This document shows positions 26,334-33,702 of a stretch of 44,596 nucleotides of DNA, in pieces. A program made the translations under genes and the position numbers. Position 1 is the stretch's first letter, and each line of letters starts with the position of its first letter. The notes below the pieces were generated by a model. It did no database searches. It was not told where the DNA came from and was given only the letters and a program-made list of their open reading frames with translations. This DNA is from CAZWDO01 sp964632485 [NCBI: uncultured bacterium] (GTDB taxonomy: Bacteria > JAGOEH01). Location of the stretch: NCBI GenBank assembly GCA_964632485.1, contig CAZWDO010000018.1, positions 1 through 44,596 on the forward strand, given 5' to 3'.

Positions 26334-27934
26334 AGAGGATCGCCATAAATCCGAAAATCAATTGCTGGAAACAGAGTATATTGCCGTTCTCGTTCCTCGA
26401 GAAAATTCCGGCGCTCTTGACCGGGTTGAGATTGGAGCATTCCAACAAACTGATGAAATGCGTTGAGATGTTCTTTAAGACGACTTTGCGCGTATTGAGC
26501 CGTGGTTTGCATACGGATCATAAAGGGCCAATCGGAGGCTTGCGCCAACAACAATTCCCGGCTCATCTGATTCAAAATTCGTTCGCTAAGTGGTTCTACA
26601 GCAAGGTTTGCGTAATGATTGGCCAAATTAAGCATAATTGTCCCGGCTTGATGCAAAAGCGGATAAATCCAATCATTGGTGTGATTGAGCCATACTTCGT
26701 TATATCCATTTTTCCCCCAACTGGAAGCGGCTGGTTCGCATACTTGCGTTGTTGGATACTGTTTCAAATAGTCATTAAAAAAGGTAAAATTAACAGGAAG
26801 CTTATCCCGATGGGCAATTCGGGCAACCTGATCGAGAAAATCCGGACCTTCAAACCACCAATGTCCAAACAGTTCGGCATCAAATGGCGCACTAATGATT
26901 GGGGATGTTCGAATCACTGCCGATAATTGATCCAGATGATAAACAATTTTATTCAGAAAATCATGGGCATGGATTCGCGTTTGTTTTTGCGCGGCCAAGG
27001 GTTCATACCAGGCTTTTTCGCTGGAAAGCTTATCGGTAATACGTCGGTATTTCATCCCGGTATGCATTATAAAACCAGCGGGATGGACGCATGGAGCCAG
27101 TTCTTCAGGTGTACGGTCATACGCTATATCAGAATAAAACTCGCGATAAAAAGGATCGCCGGGATAACCACTTTCACTGCTCCAGATTTGTTGGGCGACC
27201 AACAAATCCCTGGCGAATACTGTTAAATCCCGCTTTGTATGCACAGGCAAATAGACAGAACCGGGCGGACGCGGATTGCCAAACAGCAAGGAATGGCTTT
27301 CCAAAATCGTAAGATCGATTCCAACATCTTTCATTAACGCATCCAATCCCGAATAATACCCACATTCTGACAACCAGAACCCACAGGGCTCCATTCCAAA
27401 AAAGTCGCGAAAGGAATCTAAAGCCACTTTAAGTTGGGCTTTAACGATTTTAGGCTGATGCTGAAACAAGGGTAAAAAACAATGCGTGGCGCTGGTTGAC
27501 CATAGCTGGATAGTTCCTGATGCAGCCAATTCGCGGAATCCATTAATAATATCCCGCTTCAATGTTCCTGTATAAAAATCATAGATTTTTTGATAAAAAT
27601 TATGATAGAAATCACTCAGTTCCAATAGTGATGAATTATGCTTATTCCGAGCCTTTTCCTTCGCTGCTAATTCAATATGATTTTCCAAATAACGTTCAAA
27701 ACGAACTGATAGCAATTCATCTGCCATCATATATAACAAAGGGGGAGACAACGAGAGCTGCAACGGGAATGCGATTGATTCTTCACGAAGAGCGTACCCA
27801 CGTTTCAGCAGGGGCAAATAGGTTTCAGCCACCGCTTCATAGTACCATAGTTCTTCAATGAAAAAAGGATCATCCGGATGTCGCACAAAAGGCAAATGAC
27901 CATGCAACAGAAAAGCAAAGGATCCTAAGGCCAT
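26330..27934 (-). CDS. GH57 1,4-alpha-glucan branching enzyme
   Basis: This GH57 enzyme (with the DUF1957-type C-terminal domain) makes alpha-1,6 branches in glycogen. The 534-residue sequence has HGHLPFVRHP at the N terminus, WSTSATHCFLPL, the nucleophile Glu190 in WLSECGYYSG, and the acid/base Asp352 in SAPFDAELFGHWWFEG. Loop residues WLSEC differ from the usual WLPEC by one Ser. ATG 27934 is used; the TTG at 27940 is an alternative, and no clear ribosome binding site precedes either. The gene begins 8 bases after the DUF4912 stop and overlaps lipA by four bases. The pairing with DUF4912 suggests a shared carbohydrate role. Confidence 0.93.
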   Translation of the reverse strand: MALGSFAFLLHGHLPFVRHPDDPFFIEELWYYEAVAETYLPLLKRGYALREESIAFPLQLSLSPPLLYMMADELLSVRFERYLENHIELAAKEKARNKHNSSLLELSDFYHNFYQKIYDFYTGTLKRDIINGFRELAASGTIQLWSTSATHCFLPLFQHQPKIVKAQLKVALDSFRDFFGMEPCGFWLSECGYYSGLDALMKDVGIDLTILESHSLLFGNPRPPGSVYLPVHTKRDLTVFARDLLVAQQIWSSESGYPGDPFYREFYSDIAYDRTPEELAPCVHPAGFIMHTGMKYRRITDKLSSEKAWYEPLAAQKQTRIHAHDFLNKIVYHLDQLSAVIRTSPIISAPFDAELFGHWWFEGPDFLDQVARIAHRDKLPVNFTFFNDYLKQYPTTQVCEPAASSWGKNGYNEVWLNHTNDWIYPLLHQAGTIMLNLANHYANLAVEPLSERILNQMSRELLLAQASDWPFMIRMQTTAQYAQSRLKEHLNAFHQFVGMLQSQPGQERRNFLEERERQYTLFPAIDFRIYGDPL

Positions 27935-27942
27935 CGTCAATT

Positions 27943-29136
27943 TTAAAAATTGTCGGTTTTACGAAAGATAATGGGACGGATAATTTTAGAATACTTTTTG
28001 TCCGCGGAAACAGCCAGAGTTTTAACTTCCACGATCCCATCAGGCAACGGCATACGGATTTGAAATTTTTGTTCGTTATCCAACGACAATTCCTGATTCT
28101 CATTGATGAACACTCGACCCCCCGGTTTAACCTGTCCCTTGATAATCACTTCACAATCTAAATGATACCAGAAATCATCACTTTCCAAATTATCAGAATA
28201 GTGAGCGATTGCAGCAGTCAAAGAAGCTTGGGAAGAAACTTGTGAGGAAACCTGCGAAGATATATCCTTTAACAGGTTCTCCTGAAGTTTGGCAGAAGAC
28301 AAATTAACTTCTGTTTGATACCCGCCGGTTAAAACCAGGATTTTTTCTGTTTCCTCTTTAGAAATGGCATGGGGAGGCGCTGGCGCAAATTGAGTATCTG
28401 GGGGGAAAAAACTCATCTCCGGGACAGCCGCCGTATCGTGAACGGTCGGGCTAACGCTCGCGCTTGGAACAAAAATCGGATTAGAACGAGCGATGATATA
28501 AAAACGATGCCGCATACGATAGCCGATTTCAATGCTATAGGTGTGTTGAGGTCGGGGAATGTTAATATACCAACTACTGGCCTCGGCATGTACGGGAATA
28601 TCAAAATAAACCTGCCGATGATCTTGCTCAGAAGCAGTCAGATTATAAATCCGCAGATTCAAATCAGCGGATTGAAACTGCTTGCCAATATATTGCTCCG
28701 CTTCTTTTCTGGCATCCTCTGTAATATTCCAATAAGCAAAGGCCCAATAGGGATTCTGCACCAGGGCAACAACGTAATTATTGGCGCTGGCTTGGAAATT
28801 AACTTGAGAATGTTCAATTTCTTCCGGGGAAGATGTTTGGTCAGGCGTGTCATATTTAGCTTTTTCAATTTCCATTTCGGGAGTCTCAATTTTTGCGCGC
28901 GCCGCCGGTTTTCGTCTTTCTGGAGTTTTCACTACCGGGGATTCCGTAGTCTTCGCGACTTCTTTCTGAGCAGTAGCTTGAAGTTGTTTACTTAGAATCG
29001 CTTCAATGATACTATTTTTGGAATCGCTTTCTACAACCGCTATTTTTGACTGAAGAGCCAATTCCAACAATTGCTCTTTTTTCATCTTTGTGAGCGCGGT
29101 TTTGCTCAAGTTCATTGAATTACTTTCTTTAGCCAT
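27943..29136 (-). CDS. DUF4912 protein with N-terminal Rho_N/SAP-like helical domain
   Basis: The 397-residue protein has an N-terminal segment (about residues 8-50: MNLSKTALTKMKKEQLLELALQ, then KNSIIEAILSKQLQ) like the Rho N-terminal or SAP helix-extension-helix fold, a lysine- and glutamate-rich linker, and a DUF4912 domain from about residue 115 (YVVALVQNPYWAFAYWNIT, then SWYINIPRPQHTYSIEIGYR). The C-terminal part looks like a further beta domain (about 310-390). DUF4912 is a carbohydrate-associated immunoglobulin-like domain often found beside GH57 branching enzymes, so glycogen binding is plausible but unproved. The ATG follows AAGGAGG. It is the first gene of the six-gene operon. Confidence 0.85.
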   Translation of the reverse strand: MAKESNSMNLSKTALTKMKKEQLLELALQSKIAVVESDSKNSIIEAILSKQLQATAQKEVAKTTESPVVKTPERRKPAARAKIETPEMEIEKAKYDTPDQTSSPEEIEHSQVNFQASANNYVVALVQNPYWAFAYWNITEDARKEAEQYIGKQFQSADLNLRIYNLTASEQDHRQVYFDIPVHAEASSWYINIPRPQHTYSIEIGYRMRHRFYIIARSNPIFVPSASVSPTVHDTAAVPEMSFFPPDTQFAPAPPHAISKEETEKILVLTGGYQTEVNLSSAKLQENLLKDISSQVSSQVSSQASLTAAIAHYSDNLESDDFWYHLDCEVIIKGQVKPGGRVFINENQELSLDNEQKFQIRMPLPDGIVEVKTLAVSADKKYSKIIRPIIFRKTDNF

Positions 29137-29163
29137 GGTCTATCCTCCTTATGTTACAAGACT

Positions 29164-29192
29164 AAATTAAGAAAAAAAAGGAATTTTAGCAA
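29164..29192 (-). promoter_or_regulatory. Possible promoter for the DUF4912 operon
   Basis: On the minus strand TTGCTA (29192-29187) and TAATTT (29169-29164) are 17 bases apart, a weaker match than the other promoters listed. The DUF4912 start is 28 bases beyond the -10 box. The region is AT-rich, so chance similarity is possible. Confidence 0.4.
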
Positions 29193-29326
29193 GTGAAAAA
29201 TTTATTTAAATTTATTATTACACCTGAAAATTTAAATATAGAATATTTCTAATACTTATATACCTTGCGCAACACCCCATTGTACTTACCTCTCCATTAC
29301 AATCCAACCGATTCAAAAACAATGGA

Positions 29327-30109
29327 TCAATCGAACAAATCATTGGGAATCAAGAAGTTAAACTCTCTAAAATAATAATTAAGGGTAACACCCGCCTGAA
29401 ACAAAGAGTATAGAGAGGCATCCTTATATTCACTCTGAAAAATAAAAGAAAGTTCAAAGGATATCCGATAAAACGCCAAGTATTCCATCCCGATTCCCAA
29501 CTGAACTCCAGGAGAAAACCCAGGAGACTGATAGACCTGGTCTCCCGACGCATTTTTTAAAATATCGGTTTCGATTTGATCTCGAACCTCTTTTTCTGTT
29601 ACGACTTCCCCGGCGACAAACGTGGGAAAATAATTAAACCAGGAAGTTCCCAGCGTACCTAAAATAGTAAAACTTAAGCGATGACGCATTGGGAAATAGA
29701 CCTTAATTCCAGTATAGAGATTAAACCGTTTTACATCCAGCGTATTCAACACATCCGAGTAGTCAAACAGTTCAAAAGCGCTAATCTGATTCAAAGCGGA
29801 ATAGGAAGCATAAGAGATGGAAGAATACCAGGTGAGTGACCGGTAGTAACGATGTTTGAATGCAAAATCAAACTGCAGTCCATTATCAAATAAATCAGCA
29901 TTATTTCCCAAAGGAATGCTTTGGTGAGCGCTAAACATAAATGAGTTGGTAAAAAGACGTCGCTGTTTTTCCGAAAGTGAGCGGTTCTGTTTAAACAAGG
30001 AAGAACCGGAGGAAGGTCCGTAAAAACTTTGAGCATAAAAAACAGATACTCCAAAGATCAGATAAAAGAAAACAAAAAACATACTATGGGAAATAGTTGG
30101 GAATTTCAT
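29327..30109 (-). CDS. Small outer-membrane beta-barrel protein
   Basis: The 260-residue protein starts with a signal peptide (about residues 1-27, FFVFFYLIFGVSVFYAQ) and continues with strand-like segments rich in aromatic residues (LQFDFAFKHRYYRSLTWYSSISYASYSAL, SFTILGTLGTSWFNYFP, VQLGIGMEYLAFYRISFELSFIF). It looks like a porin-like or OmpW/OmpA-like barrel of about 8 to 10 strands, but I recognise no family. The ATG at 30109 follows AAGGAG; the longer frame from 30130 overlaps the upstream gene. It is the last gene of a six-gene operon of exported proteins. Confidence 0.6.
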   Translation of the reverse strand: MKFPTISHSMFFVFFYLIFGVSVFYAQSFYGPSSGSSLFKQNRSLSEKQRRLFTNSFMFSAHQSIPLGNNADLFDNGLQFDFAFKHRYYRSLTWYSSISYASYSALNQISAFELFDYSDVLNTLDVKRFNLYTGIKVYFPMRHRLSFTILGTLGTSWFNYFPTFVAGEVVTEKEVRDQIETDILKNASGDQVYQSPGFSPGVQLGIGMEYLAFYRISFELSFIFQSEYKDASLYSLFQAGVTLNYYFREFNFLIPNDLFD

Positions 30110-30122
30110 AGACCACTCCTTG

Positions 30123-31226
30123 TTAATCATAGTGTTTAATCGTAATTTTCTTTAAAGAATTTATATAGTTCGTGCGGATAAATTGATCTTGAACCACATA
30201 AACAGCGCCTTGAGAGGTAGAGATTTCGAGATTGGGAATGACGACTTGATAAAGGGTTGTTCGATCTGATTTAGAGATATTCGCTTTCACCCGATATTGA
30301 GGAGATTCTCCATCAAGCGTATAAGGGCCATCATAAAAGAAAACAATTTGAGAAATATCCTTCCAGGAAACGGACCGGAATTTTTTAGCGCTAAGAGCAA
30401 AATAACCGAGATGTTCTTTTCCGGGTCTGAAAGTAACATTCGACGTTTGCCCCTGGATAGTTTCCAAAACCAAGGGGAGTTCGATCACCACCGGTTCTTT
30501 CACCACAGGCAGTGGAGTTATTACAGCCAACGTTTCCTTGGGAAGATCATTGCTATCAATTTTAAGCTGGAGAGGTTTTTCATGCGCAGGTTTTTTGGGA
30601 ATTTTTTTTGATGGTTTTTTTGATGTAGTTTTTTTTCGGGCCCGAAGTGACTCGGCTTTTTTTAGAGAGTCTGCAGTGGCAGCAGCCCGGGCGCTATCTG
30701 CCTGTAGTAAAAGTCTGACGCTATCATTGAAAACTTTTGCGCTATCGCTGGCCACCAGAGAATCCGCATTATTGGCAGCATTAACGGTATCTGTTTGAGC
30801 CGACGATGTATCCGCAGAGCTATCGGAAACGGAATCTAATACTGAATCAGCCATAAAAGAAAAATCATTATAACCCAAACTGTCGCTGAACATATCAGAA
30901 AGAGAATCATTTGGGAGCTGAGGGATGGAGGTGGGTTTGTAATAGACCCAATAGAAAATAGCAACTGAAATAATGATCAGGGCGAGGACAGCCAATAAAA
31001 TAAGCAGAAGTTTCCTGTTTTTGGATTCCCTGGGTTTATCATGATTGTCCAGCACCAAATCGTCATCCAATTCGATCATACTGTCATCTTGAGACATATC
31101 CGAATTCTTATTTTCCATCTGTGCCATAGTAGTAAACTCCTCTGGTAATTTAGCCCCGCATTCGGGACAGATATTTATATCCAAACTCCCTGGGGGAATT
31201 GCAAAACCGCATTCAGGACAATTCAT
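30123..31226 (-). CDS. Zinc-ribbon membrane-anchored protein with periplasmic C-terminal part
   Basis: The 367-residue protein begins at ATG 31226 with a double zinc-ribbon motif CPECGF...CPECGAK (four cysteines). An acidic linker is followed by one transmembrane segment near residue 85 (LLLILLAVLALIIISVAIF), then an alanine/serine/aspartate-rich low-complexity stretch (about 125-210) and a lysine/proline-rich region. The last 120 residues, from about VIELPLVLETIQGQTSNV, form a beta-rich domain. The zinc ribbon lies in the cytoplasm and the C-terminal domain presumably in the periplasm. The gene starts one base after the stop of its upstream neighbour. Function unknown. Confidence 0.65.
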   Translation of the reverse strand: MNCPECGFAIPPGSLDINICPECGAKLPEEFTTMAQMENKNSDMSQDDSMIELDDDLVLDNHDKPRESKNRKLLLILLAVLALIIISVAIFYWVYYKPTSIPQLPNDSLSDMFSDSLGYNDFSFMADSVLDSVSDSSADTSSAQTDTVNAANNADSLVASDSAKVFNDSVRLLLQADSARAAATADSLKKAESLRARKKTTSKKPSKKIPKKPAHEKPLQLKIDSNDLPKETLAVITPLPVVKEPVVIELPLVLETIQGQTSNVTFRPGKEHLGYFALSAKKFRSVSWKDISQIVFFYDGPYTLDGESPQYRVKANISKSDRTTLYQVVIPNLEISTSQGAVYVVQDQFIRTNYINSLKKITIKHYD

Positions 31227-31227
31227 A

Positions 31228-31932
31228 TCAATCCTCAGGTTCCAGAAGGGGACTATGAATCCACCCTTCGAACCGAACCTTTTCCCAATCGCCATTACGG
31301 TCGATCACATTAACGCTAATTCCGCGATCCAGTTTACCAATCTGCCGGCCACCGGGAGTTTTCCGGAAATAGATTACAGATCGCGACTTTTTCGTTTGAG
31401 GCTTGATAACAGACGAATTCATTGAGTTATGTTCTGGAGAGAAATCATCCATAGAGGCGCTGATGGGTAACGGGAACATTTGAGGGATAAAAAAAATTCC
31501 CTTAATGATGTTCACGTTCTCGATAGTTTGCATACCATCATATATTAAAAACTCCTGAATTTTCCCATCTTCCGATTTCAGCCAAACCGAGAGCGGATCC
31601 AAAAAGGCTTGCGCGATTATTTCTCCGGAATGTAAATATAAAGTCGCCCATACATTCACTTGGGCGGCCTGGTTGAAAAGATTCAGCGTATTTCCATAGA
31701 TCAGATCGATTTTTTGAATCATCGGAACCTGGATCAATCTAAGATGATTGCTTCCCTGGGCCAATACGGGAATCCGATTATTCGCTTTGCCATATTGGGA
31801 AAGCGCGATAGCGCCTTTAAGCATCTCATTGTTGCGAAGAATGATAATCCCACTGCGAAAAACAAGCTCCTGAGAAAAAGTCAATCCGGTAATCAGCGCA
31901 AGTATCACAACCACATAAACCGATTTCGGCAT
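31228..31932 (-). CDS. Exported protein with C-terminal SH3-like domain
   Basis: The 234-residue protein has a signal peptide (SVYVVVILALITGLTFS). Residues about 25-160 form a beta-rich region of unknown family. The last 50 residues have the shape of a bacterial SH3 domain (IYFRKTPGGRQIGKLDRG, then VIDRNGDWEKVRFEGWI), a module that often binds peptidoglycan or peptides. A short linker rich in Lys and Ser separates the two. It lies 19 bases downstream of a small exported protein gene and touches the zinc-ribbon gene. Confidence 0.65.
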   Translation of the reverse strand: MPKSVYVVVILALITGLTFSQELVFRSGIIILRNNEMLKGAIALSQYGKANNRIPVLAQGSNHLRLIQVPMIQKIDLIYGNTLNLFNQAAQVNVWATLYLHSGEIIAQAFLDPLSVWLKSEDGKIQEFLIYDGMQTIENVNIIKGIFFIPQMFPLPISASMDDFSPEHNSMNSSVIKPQTKKSRSVIYFRKTPGGRQIGKLDRGISVNVIDRNGDWEKVRFEGWIHSPLLEPED

Positions 31933-31951
31933 TTTGATATCCTTTCCGTGC

Positions 31952-32257
31952 CTACTTCAGCGAGATTGCTGGCAGTTTAAGGTAATTACGGGGATAAAGG
32001 CGCTCTTTTTTCAGGATATTTATCCATTTTTCCGAGGACAGCTCTTTCTTTTCGAGCCATTTTTTAATAGTGTAAACCTTTTCAATCACAGCGTTTCCTC
32101 CATGAAGCGCAACATAATCAGAGGGATTGAAGCAGGAAACAGTTTCAAAGCGATTCCCTTCGGATGTTACAACCCGCAGACGATAGACAAGAGTCTCAGC
32201 AAGGGTCATCGAATAGAAACAAAGAATCATTCCAAGCAGAAAACTATTCTTGATCAT
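31952..32257 (-). CDS. Small exported protein, unknown
   Basis: The 101-residue protein has a signal peptide (FLLGMILCFYSMTLA). The mature part contains VYRLRVVTSEGNRFETVSCFNPSDYVALHGG and a lysine-rich helical end. No family is recognised. Its start codon overlaps the upstream paralogue gene by 14 bases. Confidence 0.5.
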   Translation of the reverse strand: MIKNSFLLGMILCFYSMTLAETLVYRLRVVTSEGNRFETVSCFNPSDYVALHGGNAVIEKVYTIKKWLEKKELSSEKWINILKKERLYPRNYLKLPAISLK

Positions 32258-32885
32258 AAATAATATACTGCGTTTTCAATTCTGGCTGAATTTCCCAAGT
32301 TGCAATAACTTTATGCCAGTACATCGATTTTAAGGTAATGAATCGAACCTCTTCATCACCTAACAGAGAAACGGGAAATTCCAGACCAAAGGTTTTTTCC
32401 CAGGCCAAATCATCATAGACATGGCCGTCCACATCAATTGGCTGATATCTGGGCAATGTTCCCCGGCCGATAACATCCGCCCGCACGCGGACTCCCAGGT
32501 TGTTTTCTAATACAAACAAATCATTATTAGCCCAAAGGAGATCCTCAACATGGTCAGATCGCACGGTGACCTCAAACCATAAACGTCGCCGGGAATAATC
32601 GAAATTCCGTTCGATCAATTGCATTAAGCGGGATTTTGACATCTTACCATAACGCCCCAAATCAGAATAGTATTGTTGAATATATTCAGGCGTATTGAAA
32701 AGGACCTGTACATTAATTCCAGCATCGCCAAACCCGCTCAAATTAACACACGAATTATAAACGGTATAATTATGAAGGTTCGATTGATCGAAATTCAACG
32801 AAATTCCACTACTGGTATTGACGCCATTTGATTGAGCGAGCAGTGGCATACAAAAAAACAACCATAGATACACTATTTTTTTCAT
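32244..32885 (-). CDS. Exported protein, first of a tandem paralogue pair (shorter similarity block shared with 32904-33518)
   Basis: The 213-residue protein has a signal peptide (residues 1-18, YLWLFFCMPLLAQS). Its core shares a pattern with the neighbouring upstream gene: a VLFNTPEYIQQYY block, then LWFEVTVRSDHVEDLLWANNDLFVL, then PRYQPIDVDGHVYDDLAWEKTFGLEFPV. The two have diverged at many positions but keep these blocks in the same order, so they descend from a duplication. The ATG follows AGGAGA. No known domain is recognised; the protein is probably a periplasmic or outer-membrane-associated factor. It lies 18 bases after its paralogue. Confidence 0.65.
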   Translation of the reverse strand: MKKIVYLWLFFCMPLLAQSNGVNTSSGISLNFDQSNLHNYTVYNSCVNLSGFGDAGINVQVLFNTPEYIQQYYSDLGRYGKMSKSRLMQLIERNFDYSRRRLWFEVTVRSDHVEDLLWANNDLFVLENNLGVRVRADVIGRGTLPRYQPIDVDGHVYDDLAWEKTFGLEFPVSLLGDEEVRFITLKSMYWHKVIATWEIQPELKTQYIIYDQE

Positions 32886-32903
32886 AAAAATTCTCCTAAT
32901 CGT

Positions 32904-33518
32904 TTAGTTGCCACAATCACTATCGCAATCATCGAGTTTATAATACTGACGCAGCTTATCGATCTCCCAGACACCCAGGATCGATTGATCCATGGCGGAT
33001 ACTAAATAAAAGCATTTATTATCACAGTTTTCACACAGAACCGTCAATGGGAAGCGCAATCCAAACGTTTTTTCCCAGGAAATTCTGTCATAGATGTGAC
33101 CATCTACTTCAAGCGGCCGATAGCGCGGATAGCTACCACTTCCCGCAAACTCCGGATAAAAGCGGGCGCCTTTATCGGTTATGAGAATGAACTGTTCGCA
33201 TTCATTCCAGACTAATTCTTCCATTGAACCTGCTCGGGCCGTGATATTGAACCAGAGGAAATGTTGGGAGAAATTCACTTTCCGCGCCAGCAATTGCTCT
33301 TTTTCAGCCATGCCCATCCCCATAGCTTGTGAGATATGCTGGTAATACCATTCAATATAGTCCGGTGAATTCAAAACAACCTGAAATGAAATATCACGGA
33401 CACTTTTACAAGCAATTTGAGACCGGGCATAGTCATTAGACACAACCTGCCGGCTGCTTGAACAAGTGATAGAACCAATCAACAGTGAACAAATAAGAAT
33501 AAAAATTTTTATACGCAT
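32904..33518 (-). CDS. Lipoprotein-like exported protein, second member of the tandem pair
   Basis: The 204-residue protein starts at ATG 33518 behind a perfect AGGAGG; an upstream frame start at 33557 precedes the promoter-derived transcription start and is not used. A hydrophobic segment ends in GSITCSSS, which could be a lipobox with an unusual Thr before the cysteine. Blocks shared with the paralogue are VLNSPDYIEWYYQ, FLWFNITARAGSMEELVWN and PRYRPLEVDGHIYDRISWEKTFGLRFPL. Four extra cysteines lie near the C terminus (CENCDNKC, then CDSDC), a feature its paralogue lacks. It is the first gene of the six-gene run. Function unknown. Confidence 0.65.
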   Translation of the reverse strand: MRIKIFILICSLLIGSITCSSSRQVVSNDYARSQIACKSVRDISFQVVLNSPDYIEWYYQHISQAMGMGMAEKEQLLARKVNFSQHFLWFNITARAGSMEELVWNECEQFILITDKGARFYPEFAGSGSYPRYRPLEVDGHIYDRISWEKTFGLRFPLTVLCENCDNKCFYLVSAMDQSILGVWEIDKLRQYYKLDDCDSDCGN

Positions 33519-33562
33519 TAGCGCCCTCCTGCTAAGAGTTGACATACTGATACACACATTCT

Positions 33563-33591
33563 AATATAATCATCGACAAAAAAAAACACAA
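33563..33591 (-). promoter_or_regulatory. Sigma-70-type promoter for the exported-protein cluster
   Basis: On the minus strand TTGTGT (33591-33586) and TATATT (33568-33563) are 17 bases apart. The lipoprotein-like gene starts 45 bases from the -10 box. It lies back to back with the promoter at 33627-33655. Confidence 0.55.
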
Positions 33592-33626
33592 AATTTAATT
33601 ATTTTTTTAAAAAAAGATAAATTGGC

Positions 33627-33655
33627 TTGACAAAAAGATTCAATTTAACTATATT
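33627..33655 (+). promoter_or_regulatory. Sigma-70-type promoter for the PilZ-like gene
   Basis: TTGACA at 33627-33632 and TATATT at 33650-33655 are 17 bases apart, identical to the boxes at 83-111. The coding start is 47 bases downstream. Confidence 0.7.
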
Positions 33656-33702
33656 AAATCAGGAAATAATTAAATAGTAACGATAAAAGTACAAAGAAAA
33701 TC

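Noticed and set aside
26381-26926. 181-codon plus-strand frame inside the GH57 gene
   Set aside because: It overlaps the GH57 coding region with its catalytic Asp, and no ribosome binding site is seen.
28369-28995. 208-codon open frame on the plus strand opposite the DUF4912 gene
   Set aside because: It lies wholly inside the DUF4912 gene on the other strand, has no ribosome binding site, and its translation shows no known pattern while the minus-strand product does.
29137-29326. Possible small RNA or terminator in the AT-rich gap
   Set aside because: The only inverted repeat (CCATTGT/ACAATGG) has a loop of more than 30 bases and no T run; low complexity makes chance pairing likely.
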